From Planctomycetaceae bacterium (GTDB lineage: Bacteria; Planctomycetota; Planctomycetia; Pirellulales; Thermoguttaceae), in assembly GCA_031287585.1 (NCBI GenBank), contig JAITST010000277.1, positions 1 to 11,955 on the forward strand: 11,955 nucleotides of DNA, given 5' to 3'. The notes beneath the pieces are model-generated. The model was given only the letters and a program-made list of their open reading frames with translations. It had not been told where the DNA came from and ran no database searches. How positions within the stretch are numbered: the stretch's first letter is position 1; every line of letters begins with the position of its first letter. Below, in pieces: positions 6,135 to 11,955 of the stretch. The translations under genes and the position numbers were made by a program.

Positions 6135-6542
6135 ATGACAGATTTTCAAACCGCGCCGATTACTGAAGTCGTGAAGTCGATTTTGGCGGATGGAGTTATC
6201 GACGATGCCGAAGTTACTCAACTCCGTAATCGCCTTTACGCGGACAGCAAAATTGACAAAGACGAGGCAGATGCCTTGTTTGAAATCAACGAAGGTGTCA
6301 AAGGCAAGAAGAACTCGGACGCGTGGACGACATTGTTTGCCGACGCAATTTGCGACTTCTTACTCAAAGACGAAATATCACCCGGAATTGTTGACGATTC
6401 CGAAGGTGCGTGGCTCATCCAGAAACTCGAAGGCGACGGCGAAATTGACGAGAACGAAAAAGCGTTGCTCAATGCCCTAAAAACAAAGGCAATATCGTTG
6501 CCCGCTAATCTAAATACAAAATTAAAAACTTGGGGAGTGTGA
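6135..6542 (+). CDS. Acidic, internally duplicated TerB-like protein
   Basis: This 135-residue cytoplasmic protein is strongly acidic. Residues 20-52 and 84-116 are a direct repeat with an exact 64-residue offset: G-x-x-D-D-x-E (20-26, 84-90), leucines 30/94 and 34/98, D37/D101, I40-D41/I104-D105 and E44/E108. Each unit is helix, acidic turn (DSKID or DGEID), helix, recalling the metal-binding pattern of TerB-type helical proteins and, loosely, EF-hand loops. The call rests on this pattern and on its place between terZ and terD genes; the family assignment is less certain than the gene itself. An AAAGG lies eight bases before the ATG, 24 bases after terZ. It may bind divalent metal as a partner of the TerD-family proteins. 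Confidence 0.75.
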   Translation: MTDFQTAPITEVVKSILADGVIDDAEVTQLRNRLYADSKIDKDEADALFEINEGVKGKKNSDAWTTLFADAICDFLLKDEISPGIVDDSEGAWLIQKLEGDGEIDENEKALLNALKTKAISLPANLNTKLKTWGV

Positions 6543-6548
6543 AATTAT

Positions 6549-6597
6549 TTTAGATTTTAGATTGCTTGTGTGAACGATAAAAAAACATAAATCTAAA
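6549..6597 (+). other. AT-rich hairpin between the TerB-like gene and terD
   Basis: TTTAGATTT (6549-6557) pairs with AAATCTAAA (6589-6597) across a 31-base loop, with a short T-run at 6602-6606. The stem is weak. It may attenuate transcription or protect an RNA end, or be fortuitous. Confidence 0.25.
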
Positions 6598-6635
6598 GTC
6601 CTTTTTCATCCACCACTAACAATTATTTACTAACA

Positions 6636-7211
6636 ATGGGTATATCACTTATAAAAGGTGCAAACGTCTCGTTATCGGATGCCGTACCGGGTTTGAATAA
6701 AATCAAAGTTGGTCTCGGTTGGGATGTTCGTGTAACACAAGGAGCAGCGTTCGATTTGGACGCTTCGGCGTTTATGGTGACAGAGTCCGGTAAGGTTCGC
6801 GGCAACGATGATTTTATTTTTTACAACCAGTTAAAATCAACGTGCGGAAGCGTCGAACATACTGGCGACAATCGTACAGGTGAAGGTGAAGGAGACGATG
6901 AGTCAATACTTGTTACTCTAAATTCTGTACCTAACAACATCCAAAAAGTTGTGTTCACTGCTACGATTCACGAAGGCGACCAAAACGGTCAAAACTTTGG
7001 TCAAGTCAGTTCGGCGTTTATTCGTATTGTCAATGCTGATGACAATGAGGAGATTGCCAGATTTGATTTGTCGGAAGATGCCAGTACAAGTACGACGATG
7101 ATATTTGGAGAAGTGTATCGCCATAACGGAGCGTGGAAGTTCAGGGCAGTCGGTCAAGGTATGGCAGGCGGTCTCGAAGCAATAGCAAAACAGTATGGTG
7201 TCAATTTGTAA
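6636..7211 (+). CDS. terD: TerD/TerE family tellurite-resistance protein (copy 1)
   Basis: This 191-residue protein is a textbook TerD/TerE member. It opens MGISLIKGANVSL and has GLGWD at 26-30, FDLDASAF at 39-46, GKVRGNDDFIFYNQL at 52-66, and the Ca2+-binding loop HTGDNRTGEGEGDDE at 75-89. FGQVSSAFIRIVN (121-133), EIARFDLSED and the C-terminal FGEVYRHNGAWKFRAVGQG are also present. All acidic ligands expected for the family are there. The ATG follows TTTACTAACA with no Shine-Dalgarno sequence. It and the next gene are clearly products of a tandem duplication, separated by an 86-base spacer with a hairpin. TerD proteins act in metal-sensing and membrane-stress responses; the molecular reaction is not established. 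Confidence 0.95.
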   Translation: MGISLIKGANVSLSDAVPGLNKIKVGLGWDVRVTQGAAFDLDASAFMVTESGKVRGNDDFIFYNQLKSTCGSVEHTGDNRTGEGEGDDESILVTLNSVPNNIQKVVFTATIHEGDQNGQNFGQVSSAFIRIVNADDNEEIARFDLSEDASTSTTMIFGEVYRHNGAWKFRAVGQGMAGGLEAIAKQYGVNL

Positions 7212-7234
7212 TTTTGCGGTTGATTTTTTTATCC

Positions 7235-7266
7235 AATCCAACACAAATCGATTTCCGTGTTGGGTT
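7235..7266 (+). other. Hairpin between the two terD copies
   Basis: AATCCAACAC (7235-7244) and GTGTTGGGTT (7257-7266) form a 10-bp stem with one G-U pair and a 12-base loop, followed by AAATTTT. It could be a partial terminator tuning downstream expression, or an RNA processing or stability site. Confidence 0.45.
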
Positions 7267-7297
7267 AAATTTTCAATAATAACTTTTTACTAGAAAA

Positions 7298-7876
7298 ATG
7301 GGCGTATCACTAACAAAAGGAGCGAACATATCGCTTTCGGATCAGGCACCCGGTTTGAAGACAGTTCACGTTGGACTTGGCTGGGATGCCAGAGAAACAG
7401 CAGGAGAGGATTTTGACCTTGATGCCTGTTGTTTTATGCTTACCGCGAACGGAAAAGTTCGTAATGACAGTGACTTCATCTTTTACCATCAACTCAAATC
7501 ACCGTGCGGGAGTGTCGAACATACCGGCGATGTCCGTGCTGGCGGAAGTGAGGGTGACGACGAAATTATTATCATAAAGTTAGACAAAGTCCCTGATGTC
7601 ATTGCCAAACTCGTTTTCACGGTGACGATTCACGATTACGAAGCACGGAGGCAAAACTTCGGTATGGTCTCGTCGGCGTTCATTCGGATTGTCAACAACG
7701 ACAATAACGAAGAAATTGCGAGATTTGACCTTTCGGAAGATGCCAGTACAAATACCGCGATGATATTCGGCGAAATTTATCGTTACAACGATAAATGGAA
7801 ATTCCGTGCCATTGGTCAAGGTTTCAATCACGGTCTCGAACAAGTTGCCATTTCATACGGTGTTAACGTCGGCTGA
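7298..7876 (+). CDS. terD: TerD/TerE family protein (copy 2, altered Ca2+ loop)
   Basis: This 192-residue protein is a close paralogue of the preceding TerD over its whole length, with GLGWDARETAGEDFDLDA (26-43), DFIFYHQLKSPCGSVEHTGD (59-78), FGMVSSAFIRIVN and FGEIYRYNDKWKFRAIGQG. The metal loop, normally DNRTGEGEGDDE, reads DVRAGGSEGDDE (78-89). The first Asn is Val and the Thr is Ala, while the D87-D88-E89 cluster is kept. Calcium affinity may therefore differ from copy 1. A Cys pair at 44-45 (ACCF) is also unlike copy 1. The ATG follows TTTTACTAGAAAA without a Shine-Dalgarno sequence. The symbol could be terE as well as terD; sequence alone does not decide. Confidence 0.94.
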   Translation: MGVSLTKGANISLSDQAPGLKTVHVGLGWDARETAGEDFDLDACCFMLTANGKVRNDSDFIFYHQLKSPCGSVEHTGDVRAGGSEGDDEIIIIKLDKVPDVIAKLVFTVTIHDYEARRQNFGMVSSAFIRIVNNDNNEEIARFDLSEDASTNTAMIFGEIYRYNDKWKFRAIGQGFNHGLEQVAISYGVNVG

Positions 7877-7907
7877 TAATCTTAACCCCCTAACCTAATT
7901 TACTACT

Positions 7908-8546
7908 ATGCGAAGACTTCCAGTTTATCTCGTTCTTGATGTTTCCGGCTCAATGACCGGCGAACCGATTGAAGCCGTTAAGAACGGTGTTCAGTTGATG
8001 CACTCGGCGTTACGGAAAGACCCTTATGCGCTCGAATCGGCATACATCAGTGTTATTACCTTTGAGAGTAATGTCAAGCAAGTTGTTCCCTTGACCGAGT
8101 TGTCTCAATTCCAGCCGCCGAGTCTTTCCGCGGGCGGCGGTACATCACTCGGAGCGGCACTGTCAAAGGTCGTTGAATGTGCGAATAACGAAGTTGCAAA
8201 GAGTACGAAGGAGCAAAAGGGTGACTGGAAACCGCTCGTGTTCATTATGACGGACGGTTCGCCGACGGATAATGTCGAACCGGGAATTACGGCGTTCACA
8301 AATTACAAGTGGGGAATAGTCGTTGCCTGCGCCGCTGGTCAAGGAGCCGACAAGACGATTTTACAACGTTTGACGGAAAATGTTGTAACGCTTGATACTG
8401 CCGATTCCGCGACAATATCAGCGTTTTTCAAATGGGTGTCGTCATCAATTTCCGCAAGCAGTAAGAAAGTTGATGAAGCCGGTAGTGACGGTAGTTCCAG
8501 CGAACTTCCGCCGCCGCCGCCGGAAATTACACTTGCAAAGGCGTAG
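7908..8546 (+). CDS. terY: TerY-like von Willebrand factor A domain protein (copy 1)
   Basis: This 212-residue protein opens MRRLPVYLVLDVSGSMTGEP, the TerY signature. The vWA metal-ion-dependent adhesion site is complete: D11-x-S13-x-S15, T79 in GGGTSLG, and D116 in MTDGSP. It is a cytoplasmic vWA protein with no signal peptide. It ends in a proline-rich tail (ELPPPPPEITLAKA), probably a docking segment. TerY proteins form a conserved set with a PP2C phosphatase and a kinase (TerY-P triad) and are thought to act as metal-dependent scaffolds for Ter complexes. The start has no Shine-Dalgarno sequence (TTTACTACT before the ATG). It lies 31 bases after terD copy 2. Confidence 0.93.
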   Translation: MRRLPVYLVLDVSGSMTGEPIEAVKNGVQLMHSALRKDPYALESAYISVITFESNVKQVVPLTELSQFQPPSLSAGGGTSLGAALSKVVECANNEVAKSTKEQKGDWKPLVFIMTDGSPTDNVEPGITAFTNYKWGIVVACAAGQGADKTILQRLTENVVTLDTADSATISAFFKWVSSSISASSKKVDEAGSDGSSSELPPPPPEITLAKA

Positions 8547-8569
8547 TTGTAATTAAGAGTGTGGAATGA

Positions 8570-8582
8570 GTATTGTGAATAC
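8570..8582 (+). other. Short inverted repeat in the spacer after terY copy 1
   Basis: GTATT-gtg-AATAC is a perfect 5-bp inverted repeat in the 115-base gap before the DUF4870-type gene. The gap otherwise shows no gene. The repeat is too short to assign a role; a small hairpin or operator half-sites are possible. Confidence 0.2.
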
Positions 8583-8661
8583 ATTTCTACTCTGCTGAAA
8601 GAACAAGATAACTGTTTCGCTTGAAAAGCCAACGCAAAAAAGGAATAACACAGGAACTGCC

Positions 8662-9003
8662 ATGTTTGGAATGAAAACAAATACATACTGTATGTTGCTT
8701 CATCTGTCGCAACTGTTAATATTCCCCCTGCTCGGTGTTGGTCTGGTTGTTCCGGTTCTTTTGTGGGCAATCAATAAGGACAAAGAGCCGTTGGTTGACC
8801 GACACGGGAAAAATGTTGTGAACTGGTTGATAAGTGACGCTATCTACGCTAGTGTGGGTACAATTTTGTTTTTTGTTTGGGGCGGTACTTTAACAATAGA
8901 AGCGTTGGCATTTGTTAGTATTGTGTTTCCCATTATCGGCGGAATCAAAGCCAAAGATGGTATCGTTTGGGAATATCCATTAACTATTCGTTTCTTCAAA
9001 TAA
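8662..9003 (+). CDS. DUF4870-type small membrane protein
   Basis: This 113-residue integral membrane protein has three hydrophobic segments at about 12-37, 53-74 and 77-95, joined by a short polar loop KDKEPLVDRHGKNVVNW (39-55). That loop, W-x-x-x-K-D-x-x-P-x-V-D-x-H-G-K followed by N-x-x-x-S, is the recognisable core of the DUF4870 (Tic20-like) family, whose function is unknown. AGGA at 8652-8655 gives a reasonable ribosome site, one of few in this operon. It sits between the two terY genes with only 15 bases to the second, so it is likely co-transcribed. It may supply a membrane anchor for the otherwise soluble Ter proteins; this is inference. Confidence 0.82.
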   Translation: MFGMKTNTYCMLLHLSQLLIFPLLGVGLVVPVLLWAINKDKEPLVDRHGKNVVNWLISDAIYASVGTILFFVWGGTLTIEALAFVSIVFPIIGGIKAKDGIVWEYPLTIRFFK

Positions 9004-9018
9004 CTACTTACTATCACT

Positions 9019-9651
9019 ATGCGACGATTACCAATTTACATACTTTTGGACACCTCCGGTTCGATGCGTGGTGAACCGATTGAAGCGGTGAGGACTGGAT
9101 TGCGTGCGATGTTGTCCAGTTTGAGCCGCGACCCTTACGCTCTCGAAACGGTTCATTTGAGTATCATTACGTTTGACCGTGAAGCAAGAATTTTAGTTCC
9201 ATTAACGGAACTGGAAGGATTTTCGTTACCGAATATCGAACCGCCGGAAACGTCGCCGACAAATCTCGGTGAGGCACTCGAACTGCTGATTTCACAGTAC
9301 AACAAGGAAGTCATCAAAACGACACCAGACCAAAAAGGTGATTGGTTGCCGTTTGCGGTGATTATGACTGACGGTGGTCCGTCGGACACGAAACTATTCA
9401 ATGAAATGACAAACGAACTCAAAAAATGCCGTTTCGCTAAAATTGTCGCCTGTGCCGCTGGTCCGCAAGCGAAAATTGACCCGCTTCGTAAAATCACGTC
9501 GGATGTAGTTTCGCTCGACACGATGGACAGTAATTCGTTCGCCAAGTTTTGGCAATGGGTTTCAACAGCGGTGAGCAATCAAAGTCAGACAACAGATTCC
9601 ACGCACGAAGCATTACCGCCGCCGCCAAGTGAAATCAATTTGGTGTTTTAG
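9019..9651 (+). CDS. terY: TerY-like von Willebrand factor A domain protein (copy 2)
   Basis: This 210-residue paralogue of the protein at 7908 keeps the vWA metal site: D11-x-S13-x-S15 in DTSGSMRGEP, T81 in SPTNLGEAL, and D118 in MTDGGPSD. Shared features include the MRRLP start, the DPYALE segment at 38-43, the QKGDW-to-MTD strand and the proline tail (ALPPPPSEINLVF). The middle of the two copies differs (for example 70-82 and 120-140), so they are not a recent exact duplication and may bind different partners or form a heterodimer. There is no Shine-Dalgarno sequence; TTACTATCACT precedes the ATG. It is immediately upstream of the PP2C gene, the classical TerY-phosphatase pairing. Confidence 0.93.
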   Translation: MRRLPIYILLDTSGSMRGEPIEAVRTGLRAMLSSLSRDPYALETVHLSIITFDREARILVPLTELEGFSLPNIEPPETSPTNLGEALELLISQYNKEVIKTTPDQKGDWLPFAVIMTDGGPSDTKLFNEMTNELKKCRFAKIVACAAGPQAKIDPLRKITSDVVSLDTMDSNSFAKFWQWVSTAVSNQSQTTDSTHEALPPPPSEINLVF

Positions 9652-9695
9652 TCACGTTTCTATTAACACGTTGTATTTACAAATCAAAAAACGAT

Positions 9696-11324
9696 ATGAC
9701 TTCAGAATATGCAACTTATCGTCCTACACCGGAACAGACCAATTCGGATTCTAGTGTACAGTCACAGCCGTCATCGGGTAATACATCTGCGCAGTTATCA
9801 GCAACTCCGCAATCCGACGAACCCGCGTCTTCGGATACACTTAAAGAAAAAGGGCTTGCGATTGTATTTAATTACAAGGTTGCAGATGGTGAGGAACGCC
9901 CTGACAGTTACTTTTATCAACAGATAACGTCGCGGATTGATGCCGCCAACATTCCCGCCGGTTCAGTTGGAGTTCCTTACGAGATTGTTATAGATTTTAC
10001 GCAAATATCAAAGGATTTGCATATTACTGACTCAACGCAAAATTTTGAACTTGGCAAAAAAGGTTTTAGTGTAACTGTCAGTGGTGAAGTTATGAAAATT
10101 GCAGCAACACCGCGAGAGAGTATTGATGACGTTATCAAGTTTTGTTTCAGATGTGAAAACGGAAAAACAAAGATAACAGGGAAAGACGAAACTCCATATT
10201 TTGAATATCCAAAACCGTTGCTCATCAATCCACATCCTCGTGACCTTTGGCAAAACTTGCCGGTCAAAGATTACGAAGGTTATCAAAACAAAGACTACGA
10301 TGCGCAAGGTGTTTCTGTTGAATACATACCTGCCAAAAAAGGGTTCGCGTCAGCAACACCTGCAAAGAGCATTGAAGTGATTGCCGCAAGCCAACGCGGA
10401 CGTTCCCATGCTCACGTTGGTAAACCGCGCGATGATTGTTTTTATTTTGATTTTGATAAAGAAACCGGCTGGAACTTTGTCGCTGTCGCTGACGGTGCGG
10501 GGAGTGCAAAGTATTCACGAAAGGGGGCTGAAATTGCGTGTCAAACAGTTATCAGTAAACTGCGGAGCGCGTTGTCGCAAGAGTTTAACAAAACGTACAT
10601 TAACAGTGATTTACAACTATTGTTGCAATGGGGCGAGGAATTTGTCGCGGCAAACGGTAAACTCGATGGTTCGCGTGAAAACGAATTTCTCGCAAAGACT
10701 AAACTTGGTGACGTTTTTCATCAATCTGTTTACGCGGCGCACGTTGCAATTGTTGAAGAAGCAAAAAAGCGTAACGCTGAAAAACGAGATGATGCCAAAA
10801 CGAAAGATTATCACACAACATTACTCTGCGCAGCGTTTCGGTATTTCAGCGAACTGAGCGGTTGGTTTATTGTTTCGTATTGGGTTGGTGACGGCGGTGC
10901 CGCCATTTTGCGATGGAACAAAACGGAACGTGTTTTGGTTCTTGGTGAACCGGACGGCGGCGAATTTGCCGGACAAACACGTTTTTTGACTATGCCCGAA
11001 GAGATTAACGCCGCCCCGATTCGGAAGCGGCTTCGTTTTTCGTTCTGTGATTCATTCGAGGCAATGGTTCTTGTAACAGACGGAATCACCGACCCGTTTT
11101 TCCCATCGGAAGCCGCCGTTGTCGATGAGCCGCGCTGGTTGGAATTTTACAACGATAAACTAAAAAAAGGTTGCGACGAAGAAAAGAACGGTTGCAAAGA
11201 ACTTTTCGACGAAGCGATATCGCCGCAAGAAAAATCTGAAGCGTTACTCAAATGGCTTGATTTCTGGTCGAAAGGGAATCACGATGACAGGACGATTTTA
11301 GTGGTGAAGAATAAAGAGTTGTGA
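9696..11324 (+). CDS. PP2C-type Ser/Thr phosphatase with N-terminal Ig-like domain (TerY-P type)
   Basis: This 542-residue cytoplasmic protein has four parts. Residues 1-50 are a low-complexity Ser/Thr/Gln/Pro region. Residues about 52-152 are beta-rich, with AGSVGVPYEIVID (88-100) and GFSVTVSG...IAATPRE, resembling the Ig/cadherin-like fold of putative Ig domains. A linker contains NPHPRDLWQNLP (178-189). Residues about 226-537 are a PP2C domain. Its motifs are GRSHAHVGKPRDD with the metal ligand at D246/D247, ADGAGS with D266-G267, VGDGG at 397-401, VTDGITD with D462-G463, and NHDDRT with D530. All metal-binding acids appear present, so it should be active, dephosphorylating Ser/Thr on Ter partners. 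It is longer than a minimal PP2C because of the N-terminal part. It has no Shine-Dalgarno sequence. The partner kinase of the TerY-P triad is not in the window. Confidence 0.9.
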   Translation: MTSEYATYRPTPEQTNSDSSVQSQPSSGNTSAQLSATPQSDEPASSDTLKEKGLAIVFNYKVADGEERPDSYFYQQITSRIDAANIPAGSVGVPYEIVIDFTQISKDLHITDSTQNFELGKKGFSVTVSGEVMKIAATPRESIDDVIKFCFRCENGKTKITGKDETPYFEYPKPLLINPHPRDLWQNLPVKDYEGYQNKDYDAQGVSVEYIPAKKGFASATPAKSIEVIAASQRGRSHAHVGKPRDDCFYFDFDKETGWNFVAVADGAGSAKYSRKGAEIACQTVISKLRSALSQEFNKTYINSDLQLLLQWGEEFVAANGKLDGSRENEFLAKTKLGDVFHQSVYAAHVAIVEEAKKRNAEKRDDAKTKDYHTTLLCAAFRYFSELSGWFIVSYWVGDGGAAILRWNKTERVLVLGEPDGGEFAGQTRFLTMPEEINAAPIRKRLRFSFCDSFEAMVLVTDGITDPFFPSEAAVVDEPRWLEFYNDKLKKGCDEEKNGCKELFDEAISPQEKSEALLKWLDFWSKGNHDDRTILVVKNKEL

Positions 11325-11550
11325 GCAATTCAAGATGTTGTAATGATCCACAATGTTTGTGTAGATATTAATATAGAATCCTTACCCCGTAGGAGTTATC
11401 CGGATTTAGCCCCTTACGGCAAAAGTATTATCACAAGCAATATTTGAGTAAATCCTGCTTGTGTTGTATCTTTGAGAAACGTTGTAACTTCGTAAATTGT
11501 TGTCATGTACCGACAATCAATTGCTTTGTAGCGGGAAATTTCTGAACTAC
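11325..11550. other. Non-coding spacer with hairpins
   Basis: No gene is seen. CACAAGCA (11432-11439) pairs perfectly with TGCTTGTG (11456-11463) over a 16-base loop, the best candidate for the end of the Ter transcript, although the following T-tract is poor. A second small hairpin, TTGTC/GACAA, lies at 11500-11516. Confidence 0.4.
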
Positions 11551-11579
11551 TTTACACACCAAAAATAATCTACTACAAT
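11551..11579 (+). promoter_or_regulatory. Sigma70-type promoter upstream of the small ORF at 11629
   Basis: TTTACA (11551-11556), a 17-base spacer and TACAAT (11574-11579) each differ from consensus at one position and have ideal spacing. The predicted transcript starts near 11586, about 40 bases before the ORF. Confidence 0.65.
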
Positions 11580-11628
11580 CGTACGCAGTTCTATCGAACA
11601 ATAAACTTTACCTCAAAGGAGTTTGATG

Positions 11629-11736
11629 ATGGCTTACCGTTTGTTAGTTGTGACGTTGTCTATCGTTTCTGTTTTTCTTTGTGCGGAACGCAGTGCTAAC
11701 TCTGATACGTATGACAAAAATCAGATGGAACGTTAA
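11629..11736 (+). pseudogene. Small secreted-type ORF, probably truncated by an IS
   Basis: AAAGGAG at 11615-11621 is seven bases before ATG 11629 (another ATG lies at 11626), giving MAYRLLVVTLSIVSVFLCAE and a polar tail to TAA at 11734-11736, 35 residues in all. The first 20 residues resemble a signal peptide, with a basic N-terminus, a hydrophobic core and Cys/Ala at the end, but no canonical lipobox. A good promoter precedes it. Its last third overlaps the 3' end of a transposase remnant on the opposite strand. I infer that a gene for an exported protein lost its downstream part to an insertion. A genuine small secreted peptide is the alternative. Confidence 0.5.
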
Positions 11737-11955
11737 TCGTCGGAACATTCCAACATACCAATTCAGTCAAACGGTACATCATCATATTCATCGCCGTCGT
11801 CGCTTTGCTGCTGTCCAACTTCCTAACCGCCTGCTTACCCCAACGCCACACTTCCTGCAAGTCCTTAAAAACCTCCTCGACCAAAACGAACTCCATAACG
11901 TTCGATGATTTTCTGTGCCGATAAACTTGTGTCCGTGGACAACAGCGGAATCCAA
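11680..11955. mobile_element. Left-hand end of an insertion sequence remnant
   Basis: The transposase remnant implies that an IS occupies the right edge of the window. Its inner boundary should lie near or just left of the transposase end (roughly 11680-11745), inside or next to the small signal-peptide ORF. No inverted terminal repeat or target duplication can be confirmed with only one end in view. Confidence 0.45.
11696..11955 (-). pseudogene. IS4-like DDE transposase C-terminus, frameshifted and cut by the window edge
   Basis: Reading the minus strand from the right edge, one frame gives WIPLLSTDTSLSAQKIIERY and then GVRF, before running into a stop at 11867-11865. A second frame, overlapping from 11896, continues with VEEVFKDLQEVWRWGKQAVR and then KLDSSKATTAMNMMMYRLTELVCW, ending at 11696. 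Joined, they give the end of an IS4-type DDE transposase: the Y-x-x-R-...-E segment carrying the catalytic Glu, then FKDL and a helical tail. The frame change lies at CGTTTTGGTCGAGG, right before the catalytic Glu, so the enzyme is probably inactive unless frameshifting occurs. The N-terminal part lies outside the window. I could not identify a terminal inverted repeat. Confidence 0.7.

Noticed and set aside
11386..11396. A 16S rRNA fragment on the minus strand (ACTCCTACGGG)
   Set aside because: Only this 11-base match to the conserved rRNA segment exists; flanking bases diverge at once.
11681..11908. 75-residue + strand ORF at the right end
   Set aside because: It is antisense to the transposase remnant, rich in His/Arg from the opposite-strand composition, and has no ribosome site.
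11769..11918. Lipoprotein-like + strand reading (KRYIIIFIAVVALLLSNF, then LTAC)
   Set aside because: It looks like a lipobox signal, but there is no ATG, GTG or TTG start in that frame and the stretch is better explained by the transposase on the other strand.
1..11955. CRISPR arrays, toxin-antitoxin pairs, integrases, prophage genes
   Set aside because: No regularly spaced direct repeats and no such coding regions were seen on either strand.

Overview
The window carries two adjacent operons on the + strand, separated by a strong intrinsic terminator. They are flanked on the left by a tRNA-Ser(GCU) gene on the - strand and on the right by the broken end of an IS4-like transposase on the - strand. 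Base composition is moderate, most starts in the second operon lack a Shine-Dalgarno sequence, and the tRNA gene does not encode CCA. Together with a WXG100/FtsK pair beside ter genes, this would fit a Planctomycetota/PVC-type or other diderm bacterium. That assignment is inference with low certainty; no phylogenetic marker is present.

Region 1 (1-850). A possible CDS start runs off the left edge on the - strand. It is followed by tRNA-Ser with its own promoter and terminator, and then about 610 bases without a long gene. This stretch holds a plausible extended -10 promoter (467-475), a leader motif (536-595), a compact base-paired element (about 616-760) and a possible 20-codon leader ORF (779-841) whose stop abuts the WXG100 gene.

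Region 2 (853-5340), an ESX-like module. It contains a WXG100 protein, a small protein in the same frame behind a TGA, a coiled-coil protein of unknown function, and a 951-residue membrane-anchored FtsK/SpoIIIE-type ATPase resembling a shortened EssC/EccC. A GC-rich hairpin with a T-tract closes it.

Region 3 (5341-11324), a Ter module. It has its own extended -10 promoter and a leader containing a second copy of the 536-595 motif. The genes are terZ, an acidic internally duplicated TerB-like protein, two TerD/TerE proteins, a TerY vWA protein, a DUF4870-type membrane protein, a second TerY, and a PP2C-type phosphatase with an apparent Ig-like N-terminal domain. This is most of a TerY-phosphatase(-kinase) signalling set; no kinase is visible here.

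Region 4 (11325-11955). About 300 bases of hairpin-containing spacer lead to a well-formed sigma70-type promoter and a 36-codon ORF with a signal-peptide-like start. This ORF collides with the frameshifted transposase end.

The best candidate for something undescribed is the joint unit: a minimal WXG100/FtsK export device and a Ca2+-binding Ter/TerY/PP2C stress module, apparently co-regulated because both operons carry the same leader motif at nearly the same distance from similar extended -10 boxes.
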